DNA of 64,000 bases from Centroberyx gerrardi. Taxonomy: Eukaryota; Chordata; Actinopteri; Beryciformes; Berycidae. Below are positions 45,040-56,119 of this stretch, piece by piece. The stretch lies in the NCBI RefSeq assembly GCF_048128805.1, contig NC_136010.1, positions 28,321,980 through 28,385,979 of the forward strand, in the 5' to 3' direction. Numbering within the stretch: position 1 is the first letter of the stretch; the number at the start of each line of letters is the position of its first letter. The notes under the pieces were generated by a model. It made no database searches and was not told the DNA's origin. It saw only the letters and a program-made list of their open reading frames with translations. Position numbers and translations under genes: made by a program.

Positions 45040-46457
45040 CTAGTGGAGGCGGAGAAATAATATGTTTTATTTTTCATTAAGAGAAAGCACTGCTGGTATC
45101 GATACTGTTGCAAATGAGTATTGTATCCGTTTCAAATTTTTAGTATCGATACTTTTGACAACCCTAGTATCATGTCAGTCCTTGTTATTCGAGCACACTG
45201 TGGGTCCATGCAAGACTTGGCAATGATTGCTAAGTAAAAATTCAGCTACAGCTCCGTTTTGAAATCCTCTTTTGTGATTTCTTTTCTATATCCAATGCAC
45301 AAGTTACACAAAATCATTTCAAAGTAAGTTCTCTGGCTGGTAAAGACTTACTCTTTTTGATAAAAATTGCGTTGATTGATTGTCTCCCCTTAAGTTTAAC
45401 AATTTGATGGGGTCTTGGACTGTTTGCCAGGTTCCTCACCTACTGCCCCAGCAAGAGGATCCTATCGGACGAGGCGCTGAAGCACGAGTACTTCCGCGAA
45501 ACGCCGCTGCCCATCGAGCCGTCCATGTTCCCCACGTGGCCGGCCAAGAGCGAGCAGCAGAGGGTGAAGAGAGGCACCAGCCCTCGTCCCCCCGAGGGAG
45601 GCCTGGGCTACAGTCAGCTGGTAAGGACATTAGGCTCCATTTTCTCCATTACATACAGCTACCAGGCTTTCCGAATGCTGTCTGTGTTAAATAGATTACA
45701 GACCTACAGGCTTATGCTTTGTGTCTGGTTACTTCCTCCTTGTGTTTTCCATGATGAGCACCCTTTAGTTCCTGATGTTTTCAGCAGTGTACCTCCCCAC
45801 TCAGGAGTGGGGTTTGACCAGTAAGGCCAATACCGATAGTTTTGGATTCAAGCTGAAGCTAGTTTGTGCTGCTATTCAGTATCTTTAAATTTGACCGTTT
45901 TCATGCAAAAAAATTCCAAGAAATTCCAAGTATTCATTGTTTACCTTTGTAATTTTATTCTTGTCAGGGTGGAAAAACCTCTGAAACAGCATTTAGACCA
46001 TCATGGGACACTAAAGCTCTCCATTGCAACCCAGGATAATAGTCATAAAAAAACAAAAAAAATTCATGCATACTTGTGTGGAATCTGATCAAATGTCTCA
46101 TTAGATTCAGTTCAGGTTAAGGGCTTCCCATAGACAACCATTCTAGTATTGATCAATTCTACAATAAATTTTATGTAAGCAAACAAATTGCATCATATCC
46201 ATCATATCAGACACCTACTGGACCATATCGCATTTTTAATAAAAGATCAATATTGACTCAATACATCTCTCTAACACTACTCGTCACTATTATCAACCCT
46301 TGTCCTTGTGTGAAAGTAGTTTTCTACTAGACATAAGTTAACATTTTCTCCATCGTCTCTCTAGGGGGATGATGACCTGAAAGACACCGGCTTCCACCTG
46401 ACAACCAGCAACCAGGGAGCGTCTGCAGTCGGTCCAGGCTTCAGCCTCAAATTCTGA
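31789..46457 (+). CDS. cdk11b: Cyclin-dependent kinase 11 (PITSLRE kinase, p110)
   Basis: Coding exons: 31789-31899, 32298-32413, 32710-32837, 32979-33117, 34593-34732, 34842-34967, 35414-35512, 36744-36863, 36978-37052, 37963-38180, 38292-38382, 38474-38595, 38759-38864, 39073-39194, 40455-40562, 40978-41094, 41729-41877, 45431-45620 and 46365-46457. These give 789 residues (795 in human). The N-terminal half is a charged RS/RE-rich region (residues 90-210), then acidic Ser/Glu runs (290-390). The kinase domain has [11 protein letters not shown] (439-449), Lys461 in VALKRLK, the PITSLRE helix (473-479), HRDLKTSN (554-561) and GDFG (573-576). The usual APE motif reads SPE (599-601). The C terminus GPGFSLKF is conserved. 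CDK11 pairs with L-type cyclins in transcription and pre-mRNA splicing, and its p58 form acts in mitosis. It converges with mmp23, as in human. Confidence 0.98.
34138..34560 (+). mobile_element. GATATCGG-family MITE copy (cdk11 intron)
   Basis: Starts near AGGGTTCGACCGATTTGAG, holds the common CAGCATTTAGAGCATGGGAC and GGGCTTCCCATAGACAACC blocks, and runs to just before the exon at 34593. Confidence 0.7.
35023..35226. mobile_element. Foldback MITE with AACACCAAACCCAA ends
   Basis: The two arms, each about 65 bases, are inverted copies: AACACCAAACCCAAGTCTGT on the left, and the reverse complement of ACAGATTTGGGTTTGGTGTT on the right. The small centre has GGTGCCAGATGATGTCACC. It follows a cdk11 exon by about 55 bases. 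Confidence 0.75.
35265..35400 (+). mobile_element. LINE 3' tail
   Basis: TTGCTGCTGGAATTACCC through CCCCAAGGGGATCATTAAA is a common teleost LINE terminus, here 5'-truncated, in a cdk11 intron. Confidence 0.5.
35653..35974. mobile_element. hAT-type MITE (TAGGGCTGGGCGATAT ends)
   Basis: Left end TAGGGCTGGGCGATATGG, right end CCCCCAGCCCTA. An exact 8-base duplication, GTATACAT, flanks it at 35645-35652 and 35975-35982. AT-rich interior with no coding. Confidence 0.85.
37575..37935 (+). mobile_element. GATATCGG-family MITE copy (cdk11 intron)
   Basis: Contains GGTTTGACTGATATGGG, CAGGGTGGAAAAGCCTCTG and ATCATATTCATCATATGG. It ends shortly before the exon at 37963. Confidence 0.65.
39207..39500. 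mobile_element. hAT-type MITE fragment (GGGGTCC type)
   Basis: Resembles the element at 1174-1484, with TGGGACCCCCAGGGGTCC on the left and GGGGGTCCGTATCATGAAAA on the right. The terminal repeats are worn. In a cdk11 intron. Confidence 0.5.
39640..39780. mobile_element. MITE fragment, AAAGGAAAAATCCACC type
   Basis: TTTAAAGGAAAAATCCACC followed by AACTTTTAACACTGTTAAAA is a familiar fish MITE end. The opposite end is not found. Confidence 0.4.
42540..42900. other. GC-rich block of unknown origin in a cdk11 intron
   Basis: Open on both strands for about 90-150 codons and more GC-rich than the rest of the intron. The plus-strand frame has [17 protein letters not shown] and the minus-strand frame [18 protein letters not shown]; neither is a recognised family. 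Its base composition suggests an old transposon or gene fragment, but I cannot classify it. Confidence 0.3.
43096..43383 (+). mobile_element. GATATCGG-family MITE copy (shortened)
   Basis: GGTTAGACCGATATGGG at the left, CAGGGTGGAAAAGCCTGTG in the middle and TCAGCTAACCCTACTC at the right. An internal deletion removes about 150 bases relative to longer copies. Confidence 0.65.
44118..44166. repeat. Perfect 23-bp hairpin
   Basis: AAATATTGTTTTCATGTTAA continues to an exact inverted copy after a 3-base loop (44141-44143). It is inside the hAT remnant. Confidence 0.85.
44993..45038 (+). repeat. (GT)n microsatellite
   Basis: About 22 GT units inside the hAT remnant. Confidence 0.9.
45818..46285 (+). 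mobile_element. GATATCGG-family MITE copy (near full length)
   Basis: One of the longer copies: CAATACCGATAGTTTTGG at the left, then CAGGGTGGAAAAACCTCTG, GGGCTTCCCATAGACAACC and ATCCATCATATCAGACACC to the right. It precedes the last cdk11 exon. Confidence 0.65.
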
Positions 46458-47015
46458 GCCCCAAAGTGGAGCAAAGTGAAAGACACAAGACGGCCTAACT
46501 GAGAGCGAGAGAGCAAAGAATCGTGGGATTTGTAGTTCTCTTGGAACTGGACTCGTTTTAGGACTGTCCTGTGGCGTCACTAGGGAAAATTACAACCGTT
46601 ACCAAACGGTCAGGACTGTTTGTCACACAACAAGGTTGGTGGCTTGACCGTGTTTGAGTTTCCAGGATTTTCCCTTGATTTTCCGCCCTTCATTACATTG
46701 CTACTTCTCAACTGTAACAGTATATTTCAAAGCCATTTCACAAGTTCGATCATTTTAGCTCTTCGGGGAGAGGAGCAACCTTAAGTCTTTGTGTCTGTTT
46801 GTAGTTTAGTTCTCATGCTTGATATTTGTTTAATTTTTCCTTTTTCTACTCCACGAGAGAGGACCAGATTTTAGAAATGGTTGGTATTTCCTGAATGCTG
46901 GAGCTACTGTATAATAATGTAGCGTTGGCTGTGTTTTCCATCCAGCATAATGTAACAATATTTACTTTAGGGCTGTCGGCTTACCTGCCGACAGAGGGAC
47001 GATGTTTTTGCTAGA

Positions 47016-47021
47016 AATAAA
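47016..47021 (+). terminator. cdk11 poly(A) signal
   Basis: AATAAA about 560 bases after the cdk11 stop codon, with no better candidate in between. Confidence 0.65.
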
Positions 47022-47741
47022 GTTTGAAACTTTATTTTGTCTGACATTTTCACCATATTTATAAACTCTGTCCAAGCTATGCAAACACAGCCGCACTCTG
47101 CCAGAGGAAAAAAAAAGTGAAGGGAAGTCGAGCCTAAAAAAAAATCCGGCCTTGAACCCAACTCAGTAGTAGCCGTCCAAAAGTGATGTCATGCTTTGCA
47201 CTGCACACTTTGTCTCAGTACTTTGTTCTTTCAGGGAAAAGAGGCCCAGACTTCGCTCTGCCTTTGTTGTTAAAGTGGCTCCGCGACTTCAGAATTAAAC
47301 CTATAAATTCTTTTGATTTTGAGCCGAAGAAAAATAAACAGTATAGTTTCATTCCTGCAAGACGGGTTGCTGCTTTCACTGGAACGTGCGCAGAAAAATC
47401 CCCTCGTCTCGGGACTCTTTAGGACCAGTGCAAAATGGAAACGTGCATTAATCAGTTTTATCTATGGGTCCCCCCTCCTAAGCCCTTCTGTGGATTATTA
47501 CACCTGATGTGTTGAGTAAGCTTGGAAAGAGGGCTTGGTAGTGGAACTGACTGCTCGGTCTCTTGAGGCAGAGCGTTGGCCTCACTGTGAGGCTAGTAAA
47601 CTAAGCTAGACGTCTGAGGTGTTCCATATGTGGATAAAGGTCCAAATAGTTCCAAAGGCTGTAGACAACATTGCTTATTCTGGCCTGAGTAGCTCAGTTT
47701 GGTCAGTGTGTAAATGATAGGAATGGCATGCATTAGAGCAA

Positions 47742-48065
47742 GGGTTTCTCTAACTTTTTCATGTCACAGACCCCCAAATAGAAACACATTAGGGCCACGG
47801 ACCTTCATTGGATAACATTTTTTCCCAGGGACACACATGATAAGACTTATTATTGATTTAGTATTTAATTGTAGCACTGTCTTCACTGTACGTGGGACAT
47901 AATAGTGATAAGTGAAGTTTAAGATATGAATATTCTCATACATTATCTAACTGCAATAATTTCTATTGATTTAAATTATTGTGATATCAAACGATTCCTC
48001 ATTTTGCTGGGGACCCCCTCAAAGACCCTTGGGTGTCCCTGGACCCTATTTTGAGATGAAGTTCC
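47742..48065. mobile_element. hAT-type MITE fragment (GGGGTCC type)
   Basis: AGGGTTTCTCTAACTTTTTC and CAGACCCCCAAATAG at the left, GGGACCCCCTCAAAGACCC and GAGATGAAG at the right. It fills part of the gap between the converging cdk11 and mmp23. The remaining gap sequence (47022-47741) shows nothing else. Confidence 0.45.
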
Positions 48066-48187
48066 ACTTGTCTGTTTCAAGATGTCTACTTATCTTGGCT
48101 GAAATTTCATATCGACTCAGATCTTGTCGCAAACAGCTTTTCACATTCAGGTAGTATTTTCACAACAATACTACTTGTCACGGAATG

Positions 48188-48193
48188 TTTATT
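48188..48193 (-). terminator. mmp23 poly(A) signal
   Basis: AATAAA on the minus strand (TTTATT on plus), about 195 bases after the mmp23 stop codon. Confidence 0.65.
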
Positions 48194-48385
48194 TTTGCAC
48201 ATATGAAAATGCATTTACAAAACAACAAATAATGGACAATAGACAGTTGTGTGGGGGAGGTTAAAGAAAAGATAACAAAAATACATAGAAATATGTGCCC
48301 TGGTGAATGAGGTCTCCTTTTGACCGTGTGTATGTGTGTGTGTCCTGTTTCGACTACCCAGTGTGCAGGGGGCCGGCATTGGCCT

Positions 48386-51300
48386 TCAGAAGCGCACACG
48401 TACCCTCCAGGAGTAGTTGGTGAGGACTTTGTTCTTTTTCCTCACAATGCAGGTGTATGTGCCTTCATTGATGGCGTTGGCCACTATGCTGATGTGGTCG
48501 TCTTTCAAGGAGATGTAGCCCGGGTGCGAGAACTCCAGCAGCTCCCCGTCCTTGTACCAGCTAGAACGGGGGTCAAACGATAAACGGCGCTCAATTAGAT
48601 CAATAACTTCACCGCGTTAAGGTGGTGCGATACAGGAGGAGACGGCTATACTCACTATACTTTGCCTTTCTTGGATGCAATTTTCTTCCCACACCGGAAA
48701 GTGAGCTTCTTGCCCTCGGCTACCAGCTTATGTTTGGTCCTTGGGGGGGTCGGGGTGGGGGCCACAGTGGGGAAAGGGAATTCTGTGGAGAAATGGAGGG
48801 CAACTCTTGAGTAACGTTTAGATTTTAGGCATTCAGCTGACGCTCCTGTACAGAGAGATTTACAGTGAGTGCAACAGTAGAATGAGCTTCAATTCCTGGA
48901 TTGACAAAATTACAAGTAACCAAAATTACAGAGTACAAAGGTCAAGACTGGATGGTCAGGATAAAATATTCCTTTGACCATAGAACGATCATGTAAGAGT
49001 AAAGAGCTGGGACAAGAAAAAACAATCAGCTAAGGAGAGAGACAGAAGAGATTATACTGTCAGACAATACACTTTTGTTATTTCATAATCTTGGTGTCTT
49101 AAAGTCATGTTGTGAGTGGTGAAGCTTTGTAGAGCTGACGCATAACAATTGCGTTGCCAAGCGTTTGATTACCTTCAAAATATTTGCAACAAATGTTATC
49201 ACGTCAGACACTTACTGAGCTTTTTATAACCCCTGACCTGCTGGCGCCGTAGACTGTCTTATCAGTGTAATCTCTCACATCTGGCTTTGGACAAACACAA
49301 CGGGCCGCCTCGTGATCAGCTGAAAGTCTTGCTTAAAAAACAGTCGCTCTCGTTAATGCCGCAAAAATCCAAATTGACCTTGTGTGTCTCTAACCCTCAA
49401 GCCACAGTCTGAAATTCCAGCGGTTTGGAGTCACTCAGGAATTTTCCACAGCCGTACAACGTCTCCCAATCAACAATGAGGAACAGATTACTGTGAGCCA
49501 GGAATCGTATCCTCTTGCCTTTCTCCACACTGTCCCTTGTTGCGGACAAAAATCTCAGAAACCCACAACAATCTATGTGCTGTGATGGTTAGGAGGAGCC
49601 ATTTCCTGTTGTGCAACAGGGGACCTCAGCAATACTGCATTTGACTATAGACCTTAAGAGTAGTCAGGCTGCCAAGAGTGCCGATACATTATTGGTACTT
49701 AATTGAGAAAAACCAGCACTCGTCCAGGTGCAGCGATCAACAGGTAGCTGTTATATTCTGTTAAAGTTCTGTGCTAAAACGCAAATTGCCTCCCCGGGGA
49801 CACTGAAGTTCTCCAGGACTAAATAATTGAACAAGTCTCCTACAGTGGCAAGCACTAATCTCCCTTAAAATCAGATGTTTGAAAACCCCCATCGCAGTTC
49901 TGCATGGCTGGACCTGTTGGCTCCCGTTGCTCCATTGGCAAACGGTTCACAGCAGCTCCCTGCGCTGCTCAATTGAGAGAAATCTTTTTCCCCTGGACTA
50001 CTGCTCCATCTTACCGTAACAAAAATCACAGCTGGAGGGGCAGTGCTTCTGCATCAGCTTGCGCTTGCTGTCGCAATAGCCTTTCCGAGCCCAGGCTGGA
50101 CAGATAAATAATCGGTCCAAACATCCTGGAGGAGAGGGGAGATGGAGTGAGGAGGAGGATCAGAGAGCAACTTTCAGTCTGCAGCAAAGGAATTTGGAGT
50201 TCTGATCTGCTTTTGGTTCCAATGGGAATGACTCACCATAACACACACTAATGATGACTCATGAGTGAGTTTCTACAATATTCATTAATGCCACGTTGGC
50301 CTTCGGAATCAGTTGCCGAATTGACCCAGACCTAAAGTATGTTCTACGTCCTGGTTTCTTAATCTGTTGGTTGTGACCCAGAGTGGGTCATAGGCTTTGT
50401 ACTGGTGGTTCTCCACGTGTCAAGCGTAAGAATTTTAATCAGCATGGGTCCTAGACCAAGAGAAGAAATGTCTCATTTGTGTCCTGGGCTGAAAAGTTCC
50501 CTGAAGCCCTGTTCTACATCTGTGACAGTATGTTAAATGAGGATTTTGAACGTACCGTAGAGTCGGTGCAAACCCCACACCTCATCCTGTGTGATGAGCT
50601 TGCGCCCTGTCAGAGTTGCATTCAGGTGCATTATAGCTTTGGGGTTCAGGGAGTGCATGAGTCCCAGGACATGGCCGATCTCATGAGCTGCCACGTGGAC
50701 GAGGTCCGTCAGCCAAACCCCTGCGCGAAGACACAGTGGATTATTTTATGTTTCAATTGCCGTGTACCTCGCGAGCTGTCCAACTCCGCGTCTACCGCAT
50801 CCATCACACTACCGCTTAAATACTCACAATTTCAACAAACATGATAAAGATACATGCCTTTTTTCCAGCTGAAGCGCATGTTTCCCAGAATCCAGTACTC
50901 ATGGTCGTCAAAGTGGATCTCGCCTGTTGGTGGGAAGAAAGCGTGGGCCAGTTCTCCAGTGATGCCGTCGAAACAATGGTGCAAGTGGGACTGCAGGCAG
51001 TCAGTGTGGTTGATGGGGTAGAAACCTGCCAACAGAGAGAGAGACATACCTCAGAGCCGAGGAGGGAAACCCTCGCTCCAGTATTTCTATCCTGTGTACA
51101 GTACAGCCCGGAGATGATGAATTACAAAGAACAGAACTTCTTCCAGGCTTCGCCCCGCAGGATGACAACCATTTTTCTCACTGTCACTGAGAATTTATGC
51201 CGGACCCTGGAGCTTGTACCCAAAGGGACAGATAAAGCATAATTTAGGTCGCTTCACCCTGAGCCGACATGTATGGAAGTTGTTAGGCATTTTTTTCGTA

Positions 51301-54300
51301 CAAACCGAGGTATGAATCATGTGGAATATAAGCTTAGTAATATAGTCGCGGTAGTGTGATTTAATGAGCTTGGAGGCAGAGACGCTTCGGTGATGACAGC
51401 GCGGAGAGAAAAGCCGGAACGACAAAGCCCAGGACCAGAGTTCCGAGCCAAGGAACATCTGTTTGGGATTGATGTATCCACACGCAGAGTGCCCACCTAT
51501 CTTAATGTCTGCCTCTTGGTCAGCTGGCACCTCTCTGAAGCTGAATGGTGAGACGTCACTCCACATGCCAAAAGCCTTGGCGATGCCTCTGCGCGTGTCG
51601 CTGGCGTTCATCAAGTTTGTTGGAAAGGACAGCAACCTGCTCAGAAAACAATACCATCGTGTAGTTAATACCGGTCTCTCTACACATTTTTCTCAAGCAG
51701 AAGAATCTGCCAAAAAACAATGGCTACTGTTCAGACAGACCAGAATTCCCACAAGCACTACGGGAAGAGCTACATTACTGAGATTTGATATTCTATCATC
51801 TCAGCTAGGGTTAGACCGATATCGGTTTGCCGATATCTTGGGTTGATATTGGCCTTTGAATAAAAGTCAGAAATGGATCAGTATCGTCCACTATCAATAT
51901 GATGGAGGCGAGGATATCATTTTACTGAACAGCTTGTAAAACCCTGTCTTAAAGGAATAGTTCAGCCCAAAATGAAAATTCAGTCATTATCTACTCACCC
52001 GCATGTCAGTGGAAACTCCACTGAAGTTGGTAGGACCACCAAACACACCTGTAGTTCCATCTCAGCCTTCTCCCAAGTTAACAGGACTGTCTTTTTACAG
52101 CTCCAAAAAGTATAAAATGTCAATCAAATTTCTCCATTCAGCTCGTGCAGCGTAATCCAAGTGTTTTGTAGTCAAACGATTGCACTGTGGGTCCAAAAGT
52201 CCAATATTTACTTTATCTCCTAAATTTACCTCACTGACAATGCTTTGTTCTACAGTAGCAAGCAGAGTGTTCTGCTACAGCGCTATAGGGTGACCACAGC
52301 ATTGTCAGGTGGCCCCGTTAACTTCAATAGTTTGGGAGCAGGCTGAGATGGAACTACATGAGCGAACTCCCTGTGTCTTTGGAGGTCCTACAAACTTCAA
52401 TGGCGTTTCCACTGACATGGGGGTGAGTAGATAATGAGCTTTGAGGAGCTGCTAACCCACTAGCATAAGAATTGAACATGAATACTTGTATGTTAGCTTG
52501 AACTTGTCCCATTTGAGCTGCTCCGGGGTGAGGGTGTAGCGCTTGTTCCTGGAGAGGTGGAGCACTTGCGAGCGGGCGTCTTTGCGGATCCCAATGAGCA
52601 ACACACTGGTGTGAGCTTCTTCCTTGGACAAATAAAAACCTTTGATTAACCACCTTACATTATATTCAAGCTGTCGAGCTGGCAGCGATAGGGAACCAGT
52701 GGCTGGTGAAATGGCTTTATGGTCAACTGAACTCAACCTCGAGGGCTCTGAAGCCATGTTTGGGTTATAGATTTTGGATATACACTGCCCGTCAAAAGTT
52801 TGGACCCACCTGATTGAATCTGTACTGTTTTTCATCATCTTAAAGCCATTTTGATCTAAAGGCTTCTGCTTAAATGCTTGAAAATAGTTTCTTAGACAAA
52901 TATAAATAGTGAAGTTGATGCCTATGTATGAATTTCTTTCCAAAGCCTTTGCCTTTCCATCAAGGCAAAGGGCGGCTACTTTAAAGAATCTAAAATATAA
53001 GTTTCAACACTTTTTTGGTCACTGCATAATTCCATTTGTGTTATTTCATAGTTTTGATGTTTTTACTATTATTCTACAATGTGGAAAATGGTAAAAATAA
53101 AGAAAAATGTGGTGTATCCAAACTTTTGACAGGCAGTGTACATGCATATTGCATACCGTAGAAAGCGTTTGACATTTCTGGCTGTGGATATTAAACTCTA
53201 TTGTAATTTTACAGTTACTACTAACTACTCTTGCATGTGAATGTTACGTATTACATTTTCATGCAAGGGGCATTCCATCTCATGGAAAAAGGAAGTGGTC
53301 AGCAGTAAAAGCGCTCTCCAAACGTTAAGTATGATACATTTCACAGATAGGTTGCGTCTGATGTCCCTTTGGGGAGGGGCAAATAAGACTCCAAATAATA
53401 ACACCTGGATTCTACTCTCCCTTTATAGCAGTCAAAGGCCGTCCATGGGTGCTTTGCATTTTAGTGCTATCGTAAATATGCTGTGAGTTAAATCGAAGTT
53501 TTTGGGTTTGCTTTGGCAAAAATATTTCATAATAGTGATTGCACCGGTTGATAAAATATATACCTTTATTCCGAAATGGGTTGAAGCGATAACTGTACTT
53601 TCCGACACTTGAAGTTGGACCGTGATTCTGACCTTGGCTGATGTAAAACAGAAATACTTATGAAATACTTTCAGAAAATGAGAAAAAAAGGGGCCCATTC
53701 TCACATTCATACTACCCATGTAGCCTGAATCTTGTTTTCTTTAAGGAATACATATTGTTCTAAGCTTCAGCCATGTAAACCTGCTACTGTACTTTCTTAC
53801 TGGGGAAACTTTTGAAGATCCACTCTGTATTCTACACCCTAACCTCCTTTCCTGCGTCTGCTACTCCCAGACAAATGGATGCAGTATTTCCTTTCTTTCA
53901 TTTCCTTACCAAGATAATGAAACAGAGGCAGCCAGTCAGCTAGACTGCTCTCCATTGTTGTTAATGTTGGTGAAGATTACTGCGCTAATGATAATATTGC
54001 TGTATTGCATTATCTGTGGGCCAATGTTTTATACAACGCTTGCTTTCCTGACCTCGGATGACACACTGGATTCTTGTGTTCAGAGATTTATGAGGTGTTT
54101 AATGTTGTACGCCCAGCGCAGTTCTTTATGTGTCATGTCTTGTTAGATTTGCTGCAAATCTAATCTCACGCTTTGGCACAAATAAAGATAAACCTTGAAT
54201 CACGAAGTCCGGAACAAGCGGGCTAGACTAAACCTTGAAAGCGATGGTGTGTGCTGACGCTATGGGCAAAGCATCTGAAGACAAATCCCCAAGGATCCTC

Positions 54301-56119
54301 ATTTCTGGTGACTTGTAAGAGAGGGATTATGGTTTTCATCTGTTACTTTCATAAATGTTGAAGGCCCAAATCACTGCCACAGAGAAACAAATCATTGACT
54401 TTTTTTCATTCTCAAATTGATTGACAGAGCTCTTCGTGTAAGGACTAACAGTCTATGACAATTAATCAAGAGCTTTAAAAGTATTTTGACACTGTAAAAG
54501 TTGAATTTCCAGTAATTGCATTCCAGGTCGTTATTGTAAAAGAATGTGTTCTCAATAACCTACCTGGTAAAATAAAGGAAATTAATGAATTGCCCCTATA
54601 GGGAATGAATCAAGATTTATTGAACTGAGTTTAAAACACTGAGGAATGGAGAACTGTCTGTCACAGTCTGTCTGTCTGAACTGTCTGTGATAGCTGCCTG
54701 TTCACTTTCACTTGAGGTGGACTTTCTCTTGAAAATACTGAAGCTGAGAATGGGTCGAAATACTGTATATTTCAAATATATGTTGCAGATATACAATGTA
54801 TACTGCCAACACGAGAAGAAATGATTTTGAATGAATGTCATCTACATGTACTAACACCTTTATGTCCAATTTTTTGTCTCTAAACATATTAAGTATGCAT
54901 GTATTCTTTGCAGTATGAGTAAAAGGGAATACTTTCAGAATGGTATTTCACTGTATCTTATTATATTCGGTGTGAAACTATAATCAGATGATCTAGTTTG
55001 TCTTTTTTTATTATTACAAAATCTATTTTATTCTGGTACAAGAAGCTGAAGTCAGCCAGTTATGTAATCCTCACCCTCTACTAGTCTTGAATGACGGATA
55101 AGTGTGTGTCAAAGGAAATGACATAAAGCCATCCATCCAGCTCTGTAACACAGTGGGTGGGTGTCAGTGATTGAAGTTGTCTTTATTCACCTTACTTTTT
55201 ATCCGAATTTGTGGTGTAATGATACCATGCGTTACTAATTTTATCTGATGTCAAAGCCAAAGAGATTATTAAATTTGCATGGACAACGGATGCATATTTA
55301 AGTATTCGGATGTGGGGTTCTGCATGGTAACAGCGGTCAATTTGAAGGAAGAATAAAGTGAGTGGTGTATTAATTATGTTCACTCTAGTTATGGCCTGTA
55401 TTAGCCCCCATAAGTGCCGTTTTCAGGTACACGCCAAACTCCATTCAAATTTCTGACAATTTAATGTTGCCTTGCTCACCGGCAAATGCACACACCTCGT
55501 GGGACATAACGTAAGACGTATTCTTGATCGTTAGGATCTTCTGGCAAATCCGGCATATTAATAATTCATCCATGCGGCACTTTACTTCAAGAAAATCTCA
55601 ACTTTTAGAATCGGTTCACACCGCACACTGCCGTCCTTCGCTGTGCATTTTGGTGGAAAAAAGACTGGGGGAATAGCAGTTGAACTACTTACAAAAGTTT
55701 CGTTTTCATTGAAATAAGCGATGCTTCGTGAATTGAATATACGCCGAATTGAAGAGTGGCTTTTGAAGAGTAAGAAAAGGTTCTAAGTCTACCAAGTATT
55801 TACCGATAAGGAAGGCAACATTAAATTACCAGTTTTTCTGAGTGGAGTTTGGTCACCATCTTTCCACACGAGAGCGCAGCATGTCGGCGCTAGCCAATTT
55901 ATATTAGTTCACAACAGACAACACGCTGGTGTAAAAAGTTGCAGTCACATCTCCCGTGGTGAGCATGAAGCGGTCACAGCATACCTCCAGCCTCCAGGTG
56001 GGAAACGCGGCGGTCCCTTTCATCCCCGCGAGCAGAAAGCTGAGCAGCGCTGCGGCGAGGACAGCAGCGAAGCCCCAGCCGCCTGTCTGGAAACCTCTGG
56101 GAGTCTGATAGGACACCAT
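48386..56119 (-). CDS. mmp23b: Matrix metalloproteinase 23 (membrane type II)
   Basis: Eight exons on the minus strand: 56119-55985, 52622-52486, 51636-51497, 51025-50858, 50720-50556, 50125-50015, 48782-48656 and 48560-48386, giving 385 residues (390 in human). Residues 17-37 form the N-terminal signal anchor. A furin site, RNKR, ends at residue 73, just before YTLTPEQLKWDKF, as in human RRRR. The catalytic domain has SDVSPFSFREV, FYPINHTDC, the zinc motif HEIGHVLGLMH (206-216) and the Met-turn AIMHL. There is no hemopexin domain: a cysteine-rich ShK-like module (CDSKRKLMQKHCPSSCDFC) and an immunoglobulin-like domain with WYKDGELLEF and NEGTYTCIV follow. The cysteine switch is absent, as in the family. 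The intron after exon 4 appears to use a GC donor (AAG|GCATGT). Fish often have two mmp23b copies; which one this is cannot be told from here. Confidence 0.96.
51805..51925 (-). mobile_element. GATATCGG-family MITE end fragment
   Basis: TAGGGTTAGACCGATATCGG then CCGATATC, GGTTGATATTGGCC and ATCAGTATCGTCCACTATC. Only about 120 bases of one end remain. In mmp23 intron 2. Confidence 0.65.
51949..52440. mobile_element. MITE, AAGGAATAGTTCAGCC type
   Basis: Left end AAAGGAATAGTTCAGCCC followed by GAAAATTCAGTCATTATC and TACTCACCC. The right end has the inverted counterpart GGGGGTGAGTAGATAATGA. This is a very common teleost TTAA-type MITE. No coding capacity. Confidence 0.7.
52783..53138. mobile_element. 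Tc1-like MITE
   Basis: Terminal inverted repeats CACTGCCCGTCAAAAGTTTGG and CCAAACTTTTGACAGGCAGTG, flanked by TA on both sides. The interior is only about 310 bases, with no transposase. In mmp23 intron 1. Confidence 0.85.
54516..54590 (+). mobile_element. LINE 3' tail
   Basis: GTCGTTATTGTAAAAGAATG then GTGTTCTCAATAACCTACC and GGTAAAATAAAGG match a widespread fish LINE terminus. Confidence 0.5.
55400..55885. mobile_element. Foldback MITE, GCCGAATT family, copy 4
   Basis: A near-complete copy. Left arm CAAACTCCATTCAAATTTCTG and AATGTTGCCTTGCTCACCGG; right arm CCGATAAGGAAGGCAACATT to TCCACACGAGAGCGC. It ends about 100 bases from the donor side of mmp23 exon 1. Confidence 0.7.

Larger units (their letters stand above)
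43999..45166 (-). mobile_element. hAT element remnant with BED-finger piece
   Basis: Ends TAGGGTTGTCACGATACT and AGTATCGATACTTTTGACAACCCTA-type inverted repeats. An exact 8-base duplication, GTATCATG, flanks it (43991-43998 and 45167-45174). On the minus strand a frame at 44941-44738 reads [20 protein letters not shown], the second half of a hAT BED zinc finger. The rest of the transposase is missing. A perfect 23-bp hairpin and a long (GT)n lie inside. It occupies the largest cdk11 intron. Confidence 0.8.

Noticed and set aside
45436-45630. Antisense frame over a cdk11 exon
   Set aside because: It mirrors the GC-rich kinase exon 45431-45620, whose sense frame matches CDK11 fully.
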